Positions 23,906 to 33,350 of a DNA stretch of 64,000 nucleotides are shown here, one piece after another. The notes below the pieces were generated by a model, which saw only the letters and a list, made by a program, of their open reading frames with translations, had not been told where the DNA came from and did no database searches. The position numbers and the translations under genes were made by a program. Each line of letters starts with the position of its first letter. Within the stretch, counting starts at the first letter, position 1. The DNA is from Chryseobacterium sp. ISL-6 (GTDB taxonomy: Bacteria > Bacteroidota > Bacteroidia > Flavobacteriales > Weeksellaceae), in assembly GCF_018613715.1 (NCBI RefSeq), contig NZ_JAGGPT010000014.1, positions 1 through 64,000 on the forward strand. Direction: 5' to 3'.

Positions 23906-24415
23906 ATGATCAGTACAAAACTTTTTCAGTATGATAATTTCCCCAATATCAATGGGGATAGAATATCACTAAGACAGATTTTAGACAAAGATATTCCTGA
24001 GCTTGTTGAAATATCTTTCTATGATGCTATTCAGGCAGAGACTGTTGAGCAAGCAGCAGAAATGCAGTCTAAAATTAACACAGATTATATCAATGGAAAC
24101 TCAATTCATTGGGCTATCGTAGATCATGCGACCGATAAGATTGTTGGAACCTGCGGCTATTACAGGGGTTTTAATAAAGGAGAAGGAGAATTAGGCTGTG
24201 TTTTATTACCCCAATATAAAGGGAAAGGGTATATGACGGATGCCATGTTATTGGCCATTGATTTTGGTCTTCATCAGATCGGGCTCAAACGTATCTGGGC
24301 TGCCACAAGTCAACAAAACACAAAAGCAATACAGCTTCTGGAAAGACTGGGATTTAAGAAAATTGCGGATCTGGATGATAATGAAATCGAATTTGAGTTA
24401 AGTCAAAAGAGTTGA
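23906..24415 (+). CDS. GNAT-family N-acetyltransferase (RimJ/RimL-like)
   Basis: 169 residues. GNAT motifs: GDRISLRQILDKDIPELVE at the N terminus, IVGTCGYYRGF (motif D, about 80-90), ELGCVLLPQYKGKGYMTDAM (the acetyl-CoA pyrophosphate loop QYKGKGY, about 97-115) and KRIWAATSQQNTKAIQLLERLGF (motif B). It transfers an acetyl group from acetyl-CoA to an amine; ribosomal-protein or antibiotic-type substrates are possible. It is the first gene of a probable three-gene group with a Crp/Fnr regulator and an azoreductase-like protein. Confidence 0.92.
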   Translation: MISTKLFQYDNFPNINGDRISLRQILDKDIPELVEISFYDAIQAETVEQAAEMQSKINTDYINGNSIHWAIVDHATDKIVGTCGYYRGFNKGEGELGCVLLPQYKGKGYMTDAMLLAIDFGLHQIGLKRIWAATSQQNTKAIQLLERLGFKKIADLDDNEIEFELSQKS

Positions 24416-24444
24416 TAATAAACTAATTATTAAGTGACCATGTT

Positions 24445-25029
24445 ATGAAAGAGGATGCTTTAATAAAAAATATTTCCAAATATGTAACCCTGACACCGGA
24501 AGAGATTTTAATTTTTAAAAGTTTCTGGACTGAAAAGACTTTGGAAAAAGGAGACTATCTTTTGAGAAACGGAGATGTTTGCCGATATGATAATTACGTG
24601 GTTTCAGGATTATTAAAAGCATTTTATATCAATTCTGAAAACGGGAACGAGGAAATTCTCTATTTCTCAATCGATGACTGGTGGGCTACCGATCTGGACA
24701 GTTTTTCCAGACAAAAGGCTTCTATTTACAATATACAGGCACTTGAGAAAACCATTCTTTTACAGATCAATCATCACTCTTTTCAAAAGCTTTTAGTAAA
24801 AATACCACAGTTGGAGCGGTATTTTCGGCTTATATTGGAAGGATATCTTGTGGCATTGCAAAAAAGAATTATTTACAATAATATATATGATGCCGAACAC
24901 AGGTATTTTGATTTTCTAGAAACCTATCCGAATATCGCTTCAAAAGTACCTCAATATTTAATTGCTTCCTATTTAGGGATCTCTGCAGAATTTATCAGCA
25001 GACTGCGAAAAAAAAATAAATCATCTTGA
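24445..25029 (+). CDS. Crp/Fnr-family transcriptional regulator
   Basis: 194 residues. A cyclic-nucleotide-binding-like jelly roll (about 15-120: KGDYLLRNGDVCRYDNYVVSGLLKAFY, LYFSIDDWWATDLDSF) is followed by a helical linker and a short winged helix whose recognition part is YLIASYLGISAEFISRLRKK. No FNR-type cysteines are present. The Bacteroidetes members of this type usually control a neighbouring oxidoreductase; here the next gene, 61 bases downstream, is an FMN-dependent NAD(P)H oxidoreductase. Confidence 0.9.
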   Translation: MKEDALIKNISKYVTLTPEEILIFKSFWTEKTLEKGDYLLRNGDVCRYDNYVVSGLLKAFYINSENGNEEILYFSIDDWWATDLDSFSRQKASIYNIQALEKTILLQINHHSFQKLLVKIPQLERYFRLILEGYLVALQKRIIYNNIYDAEHRYFDFLETYPNIASKVPQYLIASYLGISAEFISRLRKKNKSS

Positions 25030-25090
25030 ACTAGATCAATTTTTCTACATTTTATAATTGGGAATTTTGCTTCATAATAATTACGAAGCA

Positions 25091-25717
25091 ATGAAAAAAG
25101 TATTGATCATTAACGCAAGCGTTAGAAATGAAAGGTCCTACAGCCGAAAACTTTCACAACTTTTTGTTGATAACTGGAAATCGAAATATCCACTGGATAT
25201 ATTTAGTTACCGGGAAGTGGGAACTGATATAATTCCGGGGATTGATGAGTCCTGGATTGCGGGAGCATTTATAAAGCCCGCAGATAGAAGTGAAGCCAGT
25301 GAAAGAGCATTAAGTCTAAGTAATGAGCTGGTGAATGAATTGAAAGAACATGATATCTATGTTATTGCTACACCCATGTATAATTGGTCGATACCAAGTG
25401 GGTTGAAGGCATATATAGATCAGATTATGAGATTCAATAAAACCTGGAAATTCAGATCCGGAGTTCCTGATGGTGATTATGTAGGTCTACTTGAAAACAA
25501 AAAGATGTTTATATTGTCAAGCAGAGGCGATACCGGTTATTGCGAAAATGAGAAAAATGGGCACATGAATTTTCAGACTACCTATTTGAAATTTATTTTC
25601 GGTATTATGGGAATAGAAGATATGACCATCTTTTCGTTGGATAACGAAGAATTTGGTGGTGAGATATTTGAAAAATCTAAAAATGAAATCTTTGAAACGA
25701 TAAGTTCAATAGAATAA
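25091..25717 (+). CDS. FMN-dependent NAD(P)H oxidoreductase, flavodoxin-like (azoreductase/KefF type)
   Basis: 208 residues from ATG 25091, chosen over a TTG at 25058 because it opens straight into the Rossmann-like strand KKVLIINASVRNERSYSRKL. FMN phosphate loop NASVRNERSYS. ATPMYNWSIPSGLKAYIDQI is the conserved flavodoxin_2 block, and SSRGDTGY the second cofactor loop. Such enzymes reduce quinones, azo or nitro compounds by two electrons. Control by the adjacent Crp/Fnr protein is likely by position. Convergent with the histidine-kinase gene 16 bases later. Confidence 0.9.
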   Translation: MKKVLIINASVRNERSYSRKLSQLFVDNWKSKYPLDIFSYREVGTDIIPGIDESWIAGAFIKPADRSEASERALSLSNELVNELKEHDIYVIATPMYNWSIPSGLKAYIDQIMRFNKTWKFRSGVPDGDYVGLLENKKMFILSSRGDTGYCENEKNGHMNFQTTYLKFIFGIMGIEDMTIFSLDNEEFGGEIFEKSKNEIFETISSIE

Positions 25718-25733
25718 AATCAGGCTTAATACA

Positions 25734-27050
25734 TCACCCTAAAAACCACAGTTCAAAGCTGCTTCCTTCCTCCAGTGCCTGATAATTGAGGTATCCGCCA
25801 TGCGCTTCCATAATACTTTTAGTAAGGGTAAGCCCAATTCCTGAACCGTTATCTCTTGTAGTGAAGAATGGAAGGAAGATCTTGTCTTTGATCTCGGTCG
25901 TAACCCCTAAACCATTGTCGGTTACACTCACTATAATACGATTGTTATGAGATCGAACGGTTGTTTTGATTATTTTATGTTCTTTGTCAGAAACAGCAAA
26001 AATAGCGTTAAGGTAAAGGTTAATAAGACTTCGTTCTATCATTTTCTCATCTGCTGAAACGATAAAATCTTCTATTTCCAAAACAGGCAGAATATGTTGT
26101 TTTTCAAATTCACGTTTCAGAAAACTAACGGCAGACTCAATCACTTTTTTCAAAGAAACACGGGCCAGGACAGGTTTAGGTAATTCTGCAACCTGTCGGT
26201 AATTATCTACAAAGCTTAAAAGTTGTCTTGATTTAGAATTAATGATCATCAGGCTTTCTCTCATTTCCTGCTGATCTTCTTGATCTACAGTCTCCTGATT
26301 GCTGATATATTCCAGATTCTGGATCAGGCTGTTAACAGGAGTCAGGGTATTCAGAAGTTCATGAGAAATAACCTTCATCAGATTATTCCAGGCCATCTTT
26401 TCTTTTTGTTCAATGATTTTTTGAACAGATTCCAGAGTAATAACATAAAATCGATGTTGCGTATTTCTTACCTGTTTGGTTCTGAGAGAAAAGGACTGTT
26501 TCGAATTTCCCCGAATAGAAATATCAAAAAATTCCTGAGAACTGTTATATCCGGTATCTTCAATAATTTTATAGAACTCCGGAACTTTTGAGGCATAGAA
26601 ATTCCAGCTGTTATATTTAGGGATTTGTAGAATATCAAGAAAAGCGTCATTTACATAAAAGACATCCCAATCTTTACTATTTTCTGAAAGGATCATAAGA
26701 CCCGTTTCCATCTGATCCAGAATACTTTCATAGAGGAGTTTGTAGGAGGATAAAGAAAATTGCTCCTCTTTGCTTTGGTAATATAATCGTATGCTGCTGT
26801 CCAGAAGTTCTGTTCCGTCTTCTTTGGGAAATAGTGAAAAATCTTTTCTTCTGATCGATGAGATGATTTTTTCGGTTTTTGAAATCTGTGTTGTTAATGA
26901 GGAATTAATTAAAACTACGAAAACGATCATTATGCCACCAAAAAAAATAGCGCTAAACCATTTCTCTTCCAAAAAGAAATGATAACATACGATTCCACTT
27001 AGTATAGCAAGGAAGTTATAAATTAACCATAGGTAATTGTATTTACTCAT
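25734..27050 (-). CDS. NtrB/NtrY-like sensor histidine kinase
   Basis: 438 residues. Two N-terminal membrane helices (LWLIYNFLAILSGIVCYHF and FSAIFFGGIMIVFVVLIN, about 7-49), a PAS-like segment (about 105-205), a HisKA box with phospho-acceptor His230 in VISHELLNTLTPVNSLIQ, and an HATPase with N box RSLINLYLNAIF, G1 VTDNGLGVT and G2 GSGIGLTLTKSIMEAHGG. It is encoded after the sigma-54 response regulator on the same strand, so it is the likely partner. With almost no periplasmic loop it probably senses a membrane or cytoplasmic cue. Target: the divergent efflux operon. Confidence 0.93.
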   Translation of the reverse strand: MSKYNYLWLIYNFLAILSGIVCYHFFLEEKWFSAIFFGGIMIVFVVLINSSLTTQISKTEKIISSIRRKDFSLFPKEDGTELLDSSIRLYYQSKEEQFSLSSYKLLYESILDQMETGLMILSENSKDWDVFYVNDAFLDILQIPKYNSWNFYASKVPEFYKIIEDTGYNSSQEFFDISIRGNSKQSFSLRTKQVRNTQHRFYVITLESVQKIIEQKEKMAWNNLMKVISHELLNTLTPVNSLIQNLEYISNQETVDQEDQQEMRESLMIINSKSRQLLSFVDNYRQVAELPKPVLARVSLKKVIESAVSFLKREFEKQHILPVLEIEDFIVSADEKMIERSLINLYLNAIFAVSDKEHKIIKTTVRSHNNRIIVSVTDNGLGVTTEIKDKIFLPFFTTRDNGSGIGLTLTKSIMEAHGGYLNYQALEEGSSFELWFLG

Positions 27051-27150
27051 AATTTACCAATATTTTAATAATAAAAAATAACAATTTTGTACTTGCCTTT
27101 TTTTATTTCACGATTAAGGCCCGACATCTGATATCTGGTATCCGCTTCTA

Positions 27151-28494
27151 TCATATTCCAAATTTCTCCATTCTCCTGTAAAGAGCAGCCCGGGAGAGTC
27201 CCAGATCTTCTGCGGCTAAAGAAATATTTCCGGTATGCTTTTTTAAAGCTTTTTTAATCAGGATCTCTTCCATTTCTTCAATATTGAGATTGGTGATTGT
27301 ATTTTCATTTTCTTCGGGCTGAGGCATTAATAGCTGAAGATTGATATCTGTTGAAAGAATAACACTTCTCTCAATGGAATGATCCAATTCCCGGATATTT
27401 CCCGGCCATGGATAATTTTTTAGGATAAGCAGTAAATCATCATTAAGTTCCAGATTAGGTTTATGATATTTCTGCTTATAACGATCCAGAAAATACTCTG
27501 CCAAAAGGGCAATATCTTCCTGTCTTTCCCTTAAAGCCGGAATCTGAATTTCTACCGTATTGATTCTATAATACAGATCCTGACGAAAACGGTTTTCAGC
27601 AACTGCTTTTTTCAAATTTTCATTGGTTGCAAAAATAAAACGCACATCCAACAAACGTTCTTTAGATTCTCCTAATCTCGATAATTTTCTATTCTGTATC
27701 AGACTTAGTAGCTTCGTTTGAAGTTGGAGGGGAAGATTTCCAATCTCATCAAGAAAAACGGTTCCATTTTGAGCATTCTCGATTTTTCCCGCGTAATCCT
27801 GATAGGCATCTGTAAATGCACCTTTTTTATAACCAAATAATTCTGATTCAAAAAGACTTTCCGAAATACTCCCTAAATCAATATGAACAAATGGTTGATT
27901 TTTTCTATCAGACTGCTCATGTATGGATTCTGCCAGTACATATTTTCCGGTTCCGTTTTCTCCCAAAAGAAGGATGTTAGCATCTGTAGGAGCTACTTTT
28001 CTGATCTGCTCAAGAACTTCCTGCATTTTCAGGGAATGACTTTCCAGTTGATACTGGTTGTTTTTTTGACTCACATTTTCCCATTGGCTAAGCTTTTTAT
28101 TTTTTCTGGAAATATCTACAGCAAGATTAACAGAAGCGTATAACTTCTCATTATTCCAGGGTTTTAGAATGAAATCCGAAGCTCCATTTTTTAAAGCTTC
28201 TACAGCCAGTTCTACTTCGCCATATGCAGTCATCAAAATAATAGGAAGATGAGGTTCAAGTGTTTTGATTTCGTTCATCCAATATAGGCCATCTTGTCCA
28301 TTCTCAAAACCTTTTCTGAAGTTCATATCCAATACAACAGCATCGATCTGATTTTCGATAATGAATTTCATGATCTGAGCAGGCTTACTGAGACAGCTTA
28401 CTTCTGAAAAAAACTTTTTAAGCCAGACCCTTGCAGAGAACAGAATATCTTCATCATCATCTACAATTAAAATATGAGCTTCTTTTTTACGCAT
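27151..28494 (-). CDS. Sigma-54-dependent response regulator, NtrC family
   Basis: 447 residues. REC domain with phospho-acceptor Asp56 (AVVLDMNF); AAA+ domain with Walker A GENGTGK (178-184), sigma-54 contact loop GAFTDA (225-230, the GAFTDA variant of GAFTGA) and Walker B VFLDEI (246-251); C-terminal Fis-type helix-turn-helix NISLAAEDLGLSRAALYRRM. It activates sigma-54 promoters from upstream sites. The divergent intergenic region 28495-28703 contains a sigma-54 promoter and a dyad UAS, which makes the efflux operon its probable target. Confidence 0.95.
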   Translation of the reverse strand: MRKKEAHILIVDDDEDILFSARVWLKKFFSEVSCLSKPAQIMKFIIENQIDAVVLDMNFRKGFENGQDGLYWMNEIKTLEPHLPIILMTAYGEVELAVEALKNGASDFILKPWNNEKLYASVNLAVDISRKNKKLSQWENVSQKNNQYQLESHSLKMQEVLEQIRKVAPTDANILLLGENGTGKYVLAESIHEQSDRKNQPFVHIDLGSISESLFESELFGYKKGAFTDAYQDYAGKIENAQNGTVFLDEIGNLPLQLQTKLLSLIQNRKLSRLGESKERLLDVRFIFATNENLKKAVAENRFRQDLYYRINTVEIQIPALRERQEDIALLAEYFLDRYKQKYHKPNLELNDDLLLILKNYPWPGNIRELDHSIERSVILSTDINLQLLMPQPEENENTITNLNIEEMEEILIKKALKKHTGNISLAAEDLGLSRAALYRRMEKFGI

Positions 28495-28553
28495 GTTATT
28501 TTTTATTGAATGTATTAAAGCTAGTTCTTTATTATTAAAAATCTTCGGTTAAG

Positions 28554-28590
28554 TGTTCATTTTCGCACAAGAAGTGTCCGATAATGAACA
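28554..28590. promoter_or_regulatory. Dyad upstream activator site for the NtrC-like regulator
   Basis: TGTTCATT (28554-28561) and AATGAACA (28583-28590) are perfect inverted repeats. Between them TTCGCAC (28562-28568 with its leading T) and GTGTCCG form a second, imperfect dyad on the same centre near 28572. It sits about 85 bases before the -24 element, the usual enhancer distance. Confidence 0.65.
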
Positions 28591-28654
28591 GTTAATGCCC
28601 TGTTATCAAAAGTATTATTTCAGATTTTCAGGGACTTATAGGTTTATATTTTTC

Positions 28655-28670
28655 TGGCACTTCTGTTGTG
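28655..28670 (+). promoter_or_regulatory. Sigma-54 promoter of the efflux operon
   Basis: TGGCAC-N5-TTGTG: the invariant GG of the -24 box and the TTG of the -12 box are spaced as in TGGCACG-N4-TTGCW, with two mismatches. Predicted start about 28682, some 20 bases before the ATG at 28704. Confidence 0.75.
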
Positions 28671-28703
28671 TAATCTATTGTAATAAAAAGAGTTATCTTT
28701 ATT

Positions 28704-29945
28704 ATGGATACGAAAATAGTAAAAAAGAAATCGAAATTAAAATTTGTTTTAGGTGGATTGGGAGCAGTAGTTATATTATCGTTGTCGGGAATGTATTTTA
28801 ACCAACAGAAAAAAACCTATAATGTGGCTTCAGAAGATATTCAGACGGATAAGGTTACCCAGGGTAAGTTTGAAGATATGCTGATGGTTACCGCACAGAC
28901 ACAGTCTCTTAATTCCTCTCTGGTAAATGTTCTGGAAGGAGGTGCTGTTAAAGAAATTTTTGCTGAAGATGGGCAGATGCTTACGAAAGGGCAGCCTATT
29001 GCAAGGGTGTATAATCCCAATACGGAATTCAACTATATGAATCAGGAAACTGGGGTTATGCAGCAGATCAGTCAGATGAGGACAACGCTCCTGGAACTGA
29101 AAAATCAGGAACTGGCTCAGGATAAAGAAGTACTGCAGGCACAGAATGACTACAATACGGCACTTCAAAATTTTAATCTTCAGAAGCGTCTTTATGATGC
29201 TGAGATTGGAAAAAAAACAGATTATGACATCAGTATGCAGAATCTTAATTACCAGAAACAACGAAAATCAATTGTAGAAAACGGATCTTCCAGTGAGAAA
29301 AAGTCCCGAAGCTCTCAGATGTCAGCGATTAACACTTCGATCGGGCAAATGGATAAAAGTCTCCAGATCTTGCGCTCTAACAAGAATAATTTCCTGATTA
29401 TGGCTCCAGCTTCCGGAAGGCTCTCGTCCTTTACGATTACAGAGGGAGAGAACCTGACCAGCGGTCAGAGTATCGGAAAGATTGACCAGATGGACGGTTA
29501 TAAGCTGGTCGCGAAGGTAGATGAGTATTACATCAATAAACTCCAGAATGGGATCAAAGGAATCCTTGATAATGACAGCCAGCCTTATGAAGTAGTGATC
29601 ACAAAAATTCTTCCAGAAGTAAAAGACGGACAATTTTCTGCTGAGCTTAATTTTACCAATAAGAAGCCTGCAAATCTGAAAATAGGGATGACTTTTGGAG
29701 TAAAACTAAAACTTTCGGCAGATACGCAAAGTACCATGATTCCTAAGGGAAATTTTTCCAAAGACACGAACGGAAAATGGGTATTTGTTGTAAAAGGAAA
29801 TAAAGCTGAAAAAAGAAATATCAGTCTGGGAAGAGAGAATCCATTATATTATGAGGTGAAATCGGGACTGAAGGCTGGGGAAACAGTTATTGTATCCGAT
29901 TATTCTGATCTTAAAAAATATGAGATCCTCAACATTAAAAATTAA
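28704..29945 (+). CDS. HlyD/MacA-type periplasmic adaptor of an efflux pump
   Basis: 413 residues. One N-terminal membrane anchor (KFVLGGLGAVVILSLSGMYF, about 12-31), a biotinyl-lipoyl half-motif (VNVLEGGAVKEIFAEDGQMLTKGQPIARVYN, about 75-105), a long coiled-coil hairpin (about 115-235), the second lipoyl half (LIMAPASGRLSSFTITEGENL) and a beta-barrel with a membrane-proximal domain. It bridges the inner-membrane ABC permease and the TolC channel encoded downstream. First gene of the operon, behind a sigma-54 promoter. Confidence 0.93.
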   Translation: MDTKIVKKKSKLKFVLGGLGAVVILSLSGMYFNQQKKTYNVASEDIQTDKVTQGKFEDMLMVTAQTQSLNSSLVNVLEGGAVKEIFAEDGQMLTKGQPIARVYNPNTEFNYMNQETGVMQQISQMRTTLLELKNQELAQDKEVLQAQNDYNTALQNFNLQKRLYDAEIGKKTDYDISMQNLNYQKQRKSIVENGSSSEKKSRSSQMSAINTSIGQMDKSLQILRSNKNNFLIMAPASGRLSSFTITEGENLTSGQSIGKIDQMDGYKLVAKVDEYYINKLQNGIKGILDNDSQPYEVVITKILPEVKDGQFSAELNFTNKKPANLKIGMTFGVKLKLSADTQSTMIPKGNFSKDTNGKWVFVVKGNKAEKRNISLGRENPLYYEVKSGLKAGETVIVSDYSDLKKYEILNIKN

Positions 29946-30080
29946 AAATATGAATACTTTTAATTTCATAGAAGTGTATGATTAATAAAAGTATTCCTTT
30001 AACATAATAAAATTTCACTGATGAGCCTTAAACAGCGCGTAGTCAGTATCATAAATACTAAAATTAAAAAAATAATTAAA

Positions 30081-30803
30081 ATGATCAATATTCATAATCT
30101 TTCAAAAATTTATCAATCAGAAGATGTACAAACTCATGCATTAAATAAAGTGAGTCTTAGCATTAAGGAAGGAGAATTTTTAGCTATAATGGGACCTTCA
30201 GGTTGTGGTAAATCAACATTTCTAAATATCCTTGGGCTTTTGGATTCTGCTTCAGCAGGTTCTTACCAATTTTCAGAAGTGGAAATGGTAGGACTTAATG
30301 AAAAAAGAAAATCAGATGTTCGTAAAAGAAATATAGGTTTTATTTTCCAGAATTTTAATCTGATAGATGAATTAACGGTCTATGAAAATATCGAACTTCC
30401 TTTGATCTATAACGGAATTTCACCTTCAGAAAGAAAGAGGAGGGTAGAAGAAATTATGGAGAAAATTAACATCAGCCACCGTGCAAAACATTATCCACAG
30501 CAGCTTTCGGGAGGTCAGCAGCAAAGAGCAGCTGTAGCAAGAGCTTTGGTAACAAAACCTAAACTGATCCTTGCTGATGAGCCAACAGGAAACCTGGATA
30601 GTTCAAATGGAAATGAAGTGATGAACCTTCTGGCAGAACTTCACAGAGAAGGTTCTACAATTGTGATGGTAACGCACTCTTCATATGACGCGGGGTATGC
30701 TTCCAGAATTATCAATATGAAAGACGGAGAAATTTTTAATGAGGAACATGCTTCCCAGAGAAAAGATGTATTTGCAAAAGCAGATGCTGCAGAATTTGAA
30801 TAA
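30081..30803 (+). CDS. MacB/LolD-type ABC transporter ATP-binding protein
   Basis: 240 residues from ATG 30081. An in-frame ATG at 30021 adds 20 residues of basic, low-complexity sequence before the conserved start MINIHNLSKIYQSE and is less likely. Walker A GPSGCGKST, Q-loop FIFQNFNLIDELTV, signature LSGGQQQR, Walker B LILADEPTGNLD and H-loop MVTHSS are all present. It powers the FtsX-type permease encoded 78 bases downstream in a mechanotransmission-type efflux pump. Confidence 0.93.
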   Translation: MINIHNLSKIYQSEDVQTHALNKVSLSIKEGEFLAIMGPSGCGKSTFLNILGLLDSASAGSYQFSEVEMVGLNEKRKSDVRKRNIGFIFQNFNLIDELTVYENIELPLIYNGISPSERKRRVEEIMEKINISHRAKHYPQQLSGGQQQRAAVARALVTKPKLILADEPTGNLDSSNGNEVMNLLAELHREGSTIVMVTHSSYDAGYASRIINMKDGEIFNEEHASQRKDVFAKADAAEFE

Positions 30804-30881
30804 ATCAGGAGATTTTCCGGCTTGTATTACTCAGATCATACCAAAATGATCAATAACATTCATTATTAATAACATACAATT

Positions 30882-33296
30882 ATGCTTAAGAACTGGCTCA
30901 AAATTGCTTTGGTCAATTATAAAAAAAACGCATTATCCACGATCATCAATATATTTGGACTCACCGTAGGTCTTACAGGATTTATGATGATCCTGATGCA
31001 TTGGAATGATGAGGAATCTTATGAAAAATGGAATCCTAAAAAAGATCAGGTTTATGCTTTTCAGCTTTATACCAAAAAAGATAATGCTTATGGAAGTACT
31101 ATATCTTATCCAATGGCATTTAGTGCTTCAAAAAAAATCCCAGAAGTTCAGGATTATTTGCTTTTCAGCAGCCCAACAGGCTATAAGATGAAGACAAAAT
31201 ACCGGACAGCTTATCAGCAAGACGGACTTTTATCATCAGAAAGCTTCTTTAATTTCTTCCCGTTTAAAATAATTTCAGGAGAACCTAAAGATGCTTTAAA
31301 AACAGAAACATCTATTGCTATTTCTAAGCAAACGGCAATAAAATTATTTGGAAGGACCAATGTTACCGGAGAATCAATAAAAATTGAAAATAAGGAGTAC
31401 ATCGTTACGGCGGTTTATGAAATTCCAGAAGGAAACAGCCAGGTAAAACCGGAATTTATTATCAATCCCGTAGAGCAGTTGAGAAATGACAGGGAGCATT
31501 GGAGTGACTTCAAGTACGGATCTTTCTTTATGCTAAAAAAAGGAACAGATCCTGCTGTTTTTGAGCAGAAATTCAATAGAGATATTATTGAAATGAGGGC
31601 GGCTATTGAAGCTAAGGCTTCTGGTATAAGTGTACAGGAGTTTTTGGAGAAGTATGGCCCAAACAATGGTTTTCTGACTCCTTTAGATGAAATTAGACTC
31701 CATGCAAAAGCATCATGGTTTGGAGTTGGAGATTTCAAAACGATACTCATTCTATTTTTCCTATCAGTGATGATCGTGGTTTTATCTGCCATCAATTTTA
31801 TTAATTTAAAAACGGCAGAAGCTTCACAGAGAGGAAAAGAAGTAGGCGTAAGAAAGGCGATCGGAGGGACAAGGTTTTCTCTGATGATGCAGTTCCTTTT
31901 AGAGACCTTTATGATATGTATACTGTCGTATTTTCTTTCGTTGGCACTAACGGAACTTTTACTTCCCAATTTCAATAAGTTCTTTGATAAAGAAGTAAAA
32001 CTGAATGATTGGCATATCTTCATCTATTCATTGGGAATGGTACTTGTAGTCACTTTAATATCCGGACTCATTCCTGCCTTCTATCTTTCAAGCTTCAAAG
32101 CCATTGAAACCCTTAAAGGAAACTTTTCACGAAGCAAACATGGGATCTGGTTGAGAAATGGAATTCTTACCCTCCAATTAATGATTTCTTCATTTTTTAT
32201 TATCGGTGGCCTGATTGTAAACAGCCAGGTAAAACATATGATGAATAAAGATTTAGGTTTTAATGGAAAACAGATCATGCTCATTACCTTCAACGAAAAT
32301 AATCCTAAACCATGGTTAAAATATGAACGTCTTAAAACTCAACTTTCAAAGATAAATGGAGTAGAAGCAGTTTCTTATGGTGAAGCTGTTGCAGGAAGCA
32401 ATCGGAGAAGCAGTTCAAATATGGATTGTATGAACCAGACGATTAATTCAGATTACAGTTCAATGGATTATAATTATCTCGAATTTATGGGTATAAAACT
32501 ATTGAAGGGACGGTGGCTGAATCCTGAACTTGCCTCCGATACGATCAACAATATGATTGTAAATGAAGCGTTCGTAAGAAAATTTGGCTGGAAGGACGAT
32601 CAGATACTTCAGGGTAGCTTCACTCCGGGATTTGATGACAGTAAAAAATACAGAGTTGTAGGAATTGTCAAAGATTTTAATTTCAGAAATCTAAAACTTA
32701 AAGTAGAGCCGATCGCGTTTTTCCATTATAAAGAAACCGATCGCAAAAGATTTGATGTGTATAATATTCAGGTGAAAATTAAACCTGATGATATCGAAGG
32801 GACAGTTAATGGGATTAAAAAATACTGGGAAAATTCTGTAGAGCCGGGGTATCCTTTTGAGTATTATTTTGTCAGCCAGCGTTTTGCCAGAACTTTTGTG
32901 CAATACGAGAAACAGAAAACCACATTTTCTATTCTTAATGCGATGGTATTGATGGTTGCTTTATTAGGACTTTTCGCACTTTCTTCCTTAATGATTGAGC
33001 AAAAACTGAAAGAAGTAGCGATCAGAAAAACATTGGGAGCATCAGACCGTATTTTGGTTTTTGGATTAACGAAACAATTCCTTTGGATCGCAGTCATAGC
33101 GGTATTTATGAGTATTCCGATCTGCTATTACCTGATGAATGAATGGTTGAAAGATTTTGCTTACAGGATTGATATGCCGGTCTGGCCATTTATTGTGAGT
33201 TTCTGTGTCCTGTTGGCATTAACGTTTGCTGTTGTAAGTATCAAAGCTTATAAAGCAACAAAAGTGAATTTAGTGAAATATCTGAAATATGAATAA
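30882..33296 (+). CDS. MacB/FtsX-type ABC transporter permease (duplicated)
   Basis: 804 residues, about eight membrane helices. N-terminal helix (IINIFGLTVGLTGFMMILM), periplasmic MacB_PCD domain (about 45-280), first FtsX block (about 290-420) with EVGVRKAIGG, a second periplasmic domain (about 450-670), and a second FtsX block with KEVAIRKTLGAS and the terminal helices. The doubled layout in one chain is the common Bacteroidetes form. With adaptor, ATPase and TolC in one operon it would export a drug, peptide or lipid-like substrate from the periplasm; the substrate is unknown. Confidence 0.92.
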   Translation: MLKNWLKIALVNYKKNALSTIINIFGLTVGLTGFMMILMHWNDEESYEKWNPKKDQVYAFQLYTKKDNAYGSTISYPMAFSASKKIPEVQDYLLFSSPTGYKMKTKYRTAYQQDGLLSSESFFNFFPFKIISGEPKDALKTETSIAISKQTAIKLFGRTNVTGESIKIENKEYIVTAVYEIPEGNSQVKPEFIINPVEQLRNDREHWSDFKYGSFFMLKKGTDPAVFEQKFNRDIIEMRAAIEAKASGISVQEFLEKYGPNNGFLTPLDEIRLHAKASWFGVGDFKTILILFFLSVMIVVLSAINFINLKTAEASQRGKEVGVRKAIGGTRFSLMMQFLLETFMICILSYFLSLALTELLLPNFNKFFDKEVKLNDWHIFIYSLGMVLVVTLISGLIPAFYLSSFKAIETLKGNFSRSKHGIWLRNGILTLQLMISSFFIIGGLIVNSQVKHMMNKDLGFNGKQIMLITFNENNPKPWLKYERLKTQLSKINGVEAVSYGEAVAGSNRRSSSNMDCMNQTINSDYSSMDYNYLEFMGIKLLKGRWLNPELASDTINNMIVNEAFVRKFGWKDDQILQGSFTPGFDDSKKYRVVGIVKDFNFRNLKLKVEPIAFFHYKETDRKRFDVYNIQVKIKPDDIEGTVNGIKKYWENSVEPGYPFEYYFVSQRFARTFVQYEKQKTTFSILNAMVLMVALLGLFALSSLMIEQKLKEVAIRKTLGASDRILVFGLTKQFLWIAVIAVFMSIPICYYLMNEWLKDFAYRIDMPVWPFIVSFCVLLALTFAVVSIKAYKATKVNLVKYLKYE

Positions 33297-33350
33297 TTAA
33301 GTTCCTCATTAAAAATTGCTTTTAAAATATATTTAAATCAGAACGTACTC

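Noticed and set aside
26280..26591. 103-codon plus-strand frame in the histidine kinase gene
   Set aside because: Antisense to the PAS/HisKA region; shadow.
28830..29261. 143-codon minus-strand frame in the adaptor gene
   Set aside because: Shadow of the HlyD-type gene, whose domains are continuous on the plus strand.
29322..29633. 103-codon minus-strand frame in the adaptor gene
   Set aside because: Shadow frame, no start context or motif.
31415..32023. 202-codon open frame on the minus strand inside the ABC permease gene
   Set aside because: Antisense to a well-supported MacB/FtsX gene; no protein-like motifs; typical shadow frame.
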